Positions 19,829 through 22,768 of a stretch of 22,768 nt of DNA are shown here, piece by piece. Position 1 is the first letter of the stretch. The number at the start of each line of letters is the position of its first letter. The position numbers and the translations under genes are program-made. The notes below the pieces were generated by a model, which made no database searches, had not been told where the DNA came from, and saw nothing but the letters and a program-made list of their open reading frames with translations. This DNA is from a virus. Where the stretch lies: IMG/VR virus record IMGVR_UViG_3300025769_000910, positions 1 to 22,768 of that record, one strand, 5' to 3'.

Positions 19829-22462
19829 CTAAGAATTAGCTATACCATATAGTCTGACTGTTCCACTAACTATATTTCCGCTAGACATATAAATTCTAAT
19901 TGCATCCACATCGGCTGCCGTTTCTCTTTGACCGCTACCAAAAACTCTTAATGCTTGTGAGGTTGGGTAAGTCAATCCAGCCAAATCCCAAAAACATACA
20001 AAGTTTGCTGCCTCTGATGGTTTGACCAAATAAATAAATCCTGTCAAAAACTCACCTGCGTTAGAGCCAAGCCCCGCATCTGATAAATTTATAAAAGAGT
20101 CTGATGTAGAAGAGCTAATAGCAACAGATGCAGATGCGTCAGTAATTGTGCCAGACCCGTAAGAATAGCCACTTGTATCAAAAGTGCTACCTCCGTCAGT
20201 AGAGGTTCTTAAATACATAGACCGCCCACCAGTAGCTGCTGGTTCTACTTTTATAAGCTCCAACACATACATATCATAAGTGCTGTCAATGCCAGAAGTT
20301 ATATCAATAGAAGATACTGTGCCAGAAACTGTAGTCGAGTTAATAAAATTCCAAGCACCACCACCAGCATCCGCAAGAGATAGTGTTCCGCTTCCGTTAG
20401 TAGTTAATACTTGGTTGGCCGTTCCGTCTGAAGTTGGTAAAGTAAAAGTCCCAACAAAACTAGTTAAGTTTGAGTCATAGGCTTGAACGTCAGTGCCTAT
20501 TGCTACACCAAGATTAGTTCTTGCCGTTCCAGCGTTAGCCAAATCAGACAGGTTGTTTGCGGTAGCTGCGTAATCCGAAGTCGCAGCTGTAGAAATTGTG
20601 CCTAGACCAAGATTAGTTCTTGCTGTACCAGCGTTAGCAAGGTCTGACAAGTTATTAGCAGTTGCAGCGTAGTCACCAGTTGCGGCTGTGGCGATTGTGC
20701 CTAAGCCCAAGTTGGTTCTGGCCGTCGAGGCAGTAACATCACTAAGGTTGTTGGATATCTGCAAGAACCGGGCATTGCTTTGTGCCTGCGTATACACATC
20801 GGCTACGCTAAATGCGCCGTAAGCAATTATACCAATGTTATCGCCTGTAGTTGCGCCAGTGGTCAATACTACTTGTGAACCGTTTGTCGCGGTAAAGTCA
20901 GTGTTAGGAACAAGTCGAGAACCATTAAGGTATACATCAACAAATCCCACATCATATGTGGCATTGAAGGTAGTCTGGCCGGAAGTTGCTGTGTATTCCT
21001 GCCGCTCTGCAGTACCGTTTACCGCTGATCCAGCCTCAGTCCAAGCCGATCCTGAGTAGACAAACATCGTGTTGGATGTGGTGTTGAAATACAAAGCACC
21101 TGCTTGAAGCGCGTTACCGTCATTGTCTACGGTCGGAGCAGACGATTTAGCACCGAGGTAAATATCGTCAAATTGATCAAAGGATGCAGCCGCTGCTGTC
21201 GCGCTTGCTGCTGCAGATGTGGCACTTCCTGCCGCTGCTGTGGCTGAAGCACTTGCTGCCGAGGCGCTAGAAGATGCTGATGAGCTAGATGCCGCTGCGG
21301 CAGACTCAGAGGCCGCGCTATTTGACTCGCTTGTCGCGGCATTTGCGGCGCTGGTGCTAGCCGAAGTCGCAGAAGAAGCCGCATTATTTTCAGACGTTAA
21401 TGCAGCCGCAGCAGAGGCGGCACTAGCTGTGGCGCTATTTGCACTATTAGTCGCGCTGGTGCTGGCTGATGTGGCAGATGAAGCAGCATTTGTCTCAGCC
21501 GTTTCGGCTCCTGTCTGCGCGGTTTCGGCAGCCGTCTGAGCTGTCTCAGCAGCCGTCTGAGCGGTTTCGGCGGCAGTTTGTGCGGTCTGACTAGCTGTTG
21601 CGCTGGTTGCACTATTTGTAGCGCTAGTCGCCGCATTTGCTTCGGAAGTCGCCGCTGCCGCTTCACTGGCTGCCGCTGCGGTTTCCGAGGCCGCACTTGC
21701 TGTCTCAGAGGCCGCCGCTGCTGTCGCTGAGCTTGCCGCCGCCGTAGCACTCGCCGCTGCCGCCGCTGACGTACCTACCCAGTAGGTAGGAGAGCTTGCC
21801 GGGATGTTGCCAGTGTTGCTGTTCTGCAAGCTGGTATACAGAATCCCATCAGTGCCTACCGCATTCTCATTGATAGCGTAGGTTCGCGTAGATAACCAAG
21901 CGAAACTCAGAAGCACCCAGTACGTTGTCGCGCTCGATGGGTTGTTGTTCAGGTTAGTGTTCTGAAGGCTCTGGTACTGCTCACCGTTATAGGTGACTAC
22001 AGCGCCTTCCTGATAGGTTATGCCAGAGTTCCATTCTACTGAGTAAAGAAGAGTCCAGTATCCTGACGTAGACGTAGGATCGTTATTCTGGTTACCTGCG
22101 GCAAGAGATCGGTAGTATTGACCGTCACTGCCCAATACAACAGCATCAGCACTGTATATCTTCGTAGCTACCCAGCCGTCACCAAATACACTAGCCGTCT
22201 GACCTATCGGGTCACGGACCAGTATCTGCACATCGTTCTTGTCTACCAGTATTGCCTTAGCAGTACCACTAAAGAATATGTTTGGTTGCCTACCAGCCGC
22301 AGTTAAGATGACCGGATTGGTGTTGGCAATAGTCTGGTTGATGTCGCTGAAGGTATCTTTGAGAGTAGTTGTACCTGTCTCGTAGAAATATATCTTACCG
22401 CTGCTTAGCGGATCGCCTGCGTCATCAAAGTATTGTGCGTTTATCTCGCCAAATCTAGCCAT
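19829..22462 (-). CDS. Tail fibre with podoviral-type head domain, three carbohydrate-binding-like repeats and Ala-rich coiled coil
   Basis: An 877-aa fibre. Residues 1-90 resemble the virion-attachment domain of podovirus fibres and tailspikes (GKIYFYETGT, NPVILTAAGR, ILVDKNDVQILVRDPIG). Residues 97-229 hold three units with the W...Y...V....YxS...P....YW pattern of small chitin/carbohydrate-binding modules. Residues 231-427 are almost only Ala, Ser, Thr, Glu and Asn, with AQTAAET heptads, suggesting a trimeric coiled shaft. Next come a beta-rich region (about 455-550), three copies of NNLSDLANAGTARTNLGLG (571-650) and a globular end (about 704-877) with YVLELIKVEPAATG and RTSTDGGSTFDTSG. 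It probably binds the host surface. The ATG at 22462 follows a modest AGG site. Confidence 0.82.
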   Translation of the reverse strand: MARFGEINAQYFDDAGDPLSSGKIYFYETGTTTLKDTFSDINQTIANTNPVILTAAGRQPNIFFSGTAKAILVDKNDVQILVRDPIGQTASVFGDGWVATKIYSADAVVLGSDGQYYRSLAAGNQNNDPTSTSGYWTLLYSVEWNSGITYQEGAVVTYNGEQYQSLQNTNLNNNPSSATTYWVLLSFAWLSTRTYAINENAVGTDGILYTSLQNSNTGNIPASSPTYWVGTSAAAAASATAAASSATAAAASETASAASETAAAASEAAAATSEANAATSATNSATSATASQTAQTAAETAQTAAETAQTAAETAQTGAETAETNAASSATSASTSATNSANSATASAASAAAALTSENNAASSATSASTSAANAATSESNSAASESAAAASSSSASSSASAASASATAAAGSATSAAASATAAAASFDQFDDIYLGAKSSAPTVDNDGNALQAGALYFNTTSNTMFVYSGSAWTEAGSAVNGTAERQEYTATSGQTTFNATYDVGFVDVYLNGSRLVPNTDFTATNGSQVVLTTGATTGDNIGIIAYGAFSVADVYTQAQSNARFLQISNNLSDVTASTARTNLGLGTIATAATGDYAATANNLSDLANAGTARTNLGLGTISTAATSDYAATANNLSDLANAGTARTNLGVAIGTDVQAYDSNLTSFVGTFTLPTSDGTANQVLTTNGSGTLSLADAGGGAWNFINSTTVSGTVSSIDITSGIDSTYDMYVLELIKVEPAATGGRSMYLRTSTDGGSTFDTSGYSYGSGTITDASASVAISSSTSDSFINLSDAGLGSNAGEFLTGFIYLVKPSEAANFVCFWDLAGLTYPTSQALRVFGSGQRETAADVDAIRIYMSSGNIVSGTVRLYGIANS
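20513..20752 (-). repeat. Three tandem 33-residue repeats in the tail fibre
   Basis: The unit NNLSDLANAGTARTNLGLG plus TIATAATGDYAATA occurs three times (starting residues 571, 603 and 636), near-identical in protein and clearly related in DNA. Common in fibre shafts; likely a recent duplication. Confidence 0.75.
21182..21772 (-). repeat. Low-complexity Ala/Ser/Thr shaft with heptad repeats
   Basis: Codes residues 231-427. AQTAAET recurs in register four times (7-residue period), and a longer NAASSATSASTSA block recurs after 35 residues (five heptads). It gives spurious long open frames on both other strands and frames. Confidence 0.75.
21776..22174 (-). repeat. Three carbohydrate-binding-module-like units
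   Basis: Codes residues 97-229 of the fibre. Each unit of about 43 residues starts with Trp (W97, W144, W189), has a mid-unit YxSL and ends with Pro then YW. The aromatic spacing resembles CBM5/12 chitin-binding folds, known in tail fibres. Confidence 0.6.
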
Positions 22463-22478
22463 TATTCGTTACCTGTAT

Positions 22479-22768
22479 CTAATCGAAGCTAAGCAGAAGC
22501 TCTCTCATTGCCCTAATTTGGGATTGCTCGTCCCTGCCCAGAGCTGCATCTGCGGCTCTTCTAGCCGTTGCCCTTGCAACATTTGCCGCTGCGCCTACTC
22601 TGCTTTGAGACTGCCCGACAGCTTCACCAATTTGACCAGCGAAGCTAGTGGGAGCCTCTGTGCCAAACATTTTATCTAGCTCTATTGTAAAAGCTGTTTG
22701 ATTAATTACATCATCATCAAATTTGCCGCCATACTTATTGCTTAGAGTTTGCATTTCATCTATTGAGT
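22479..22768 (-). CDS. C-terminal end of a virion protein (partial)
   Basis: The frame is open to the window edge and continues past it. The visible 95 residues include SIDEMQTLSNKYGGKFDDDV, then FAGQIGEAVGQSQSRVGAAAN and a helical Ala/Arg-rich tail (ARATARRAADAALGRDEQ) ending LLLSFD. Position just before the fibre gene, with a podoviral gene set, suggests the end of an internal or ejection protein or a tail-hub protein. An internal Met at 22754 is not a supported start. No motif allows a firmer call. Confidence 0.5.
   Translation of the reverse strand, partial: SIDEMQTLSNKYGGKFDDDVINQTAFTIELDKMFGTEAPTSFAGQIGEAVGQSQSRVGAAANVARATARRAADAALGRDEQSQIRAMRELLLSFD

Noticed and set aside
21219-21539. 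106-aa Ala-rich open frame on the plus strand
   Set aside because: It is the complement of the Ala/Ser/Thr shaft of the tail fibre; GC-rich Ala codons read as Ala-like codons on the other strand. No ribosome site.
1-22768. tRNA genes, integrase or insertion sequences
   Set aside because: None recognised: no cloverleaf with a T-loop, no tyrosine or serine recombinase motif and no transposase or terminal inverted repeats.

Overview
The window is a 22.8 kb piece of a tailed double-stranded DNA bacteriophage or prophage. Every gene I can support is on the minus strand, so the functional order runs from base 22768 down to base 1. A P22-type portal, a PBSX-type large terminase, a T4-type (GH24) lysozyme, a holin-like protein and a small lipoprotein point to a podovirus-like phage of a Gram-negative host. 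The tail-fibre domain types (51-residue 'FNTDGTKMF' repeats, an Ala/Ser/Thr coiled coil) are ones I associate with marine phages. The host cannot be fixed from this sequence. There is no integrase, repressor, DNA polymerase or tRNA in the window, so whether the phage is temperate is open.

Layout in transcription order: (1) 22768-16059, tail-end module: the C-terminus of a virion protein, an 877-aa tail fibre, a tail-assembly-chaperone-like protein and a 1157-aa fibre with 15 propeller-like repeats. (2) 16047-13490, lysis module: holin-like protein, DUF1353 protein, small lipoprotein, calcineurin-like phosphoesterase with an N-terminal HTH, a 64-aa protein and GH24 lysozyme. (3) 13435-10909, recombination module: Rad52-type annealing protein, SSB-like protein with an acidic 'EDIPF' tail, four small proteins, an HNH/NinG-like nuclease and a 69-aa protein. 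(4) 10908-10444, 465 bases with no credible gene but dense in RNA helices on the minus strand: a candidate structured noncoding RNA of about 400 nt. (5) 10443-8901, small-protein region with its own strong promoter-like sequence and several genes too short for ordinary gene callers (50, 59, 27 and 30 aa). (6) 8910-6473, replication/repair module: SF2 helicase, stand-alone primase-type CHC2 zinc domain, PD-(D/E)XK nuclease and a 49-aa secreted Cys-rich peptide. (7) 6480-1, packaging and head module: HNH nuclease, small terminase, a 58-aa protein, large terminase, portal, a large protein with ADP-ribosyltransferase-like and pretoxin-like segments, and the acidic start of a probable scaffold protein preceded by a 139-bp gap with two palindromes.

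Most adjacent genes overlap by 1-29 bases (ATGA, GTGA, TAATG junctions), so each module is probably translated as a coupled polycistron. The only real gaps are 66-204, 9686-9759, 10202-10290, 10444-10908 and 13436-13489, and the regulatory signals are concentrated in these. The best candidate for something undescribed is the structured RNA at about 10477-10882, headed by a promoter-like segment carrying two 12-bp direct repeats 23 bp apart. Second is the toxin-like multidomain protein between portal and scaffold.
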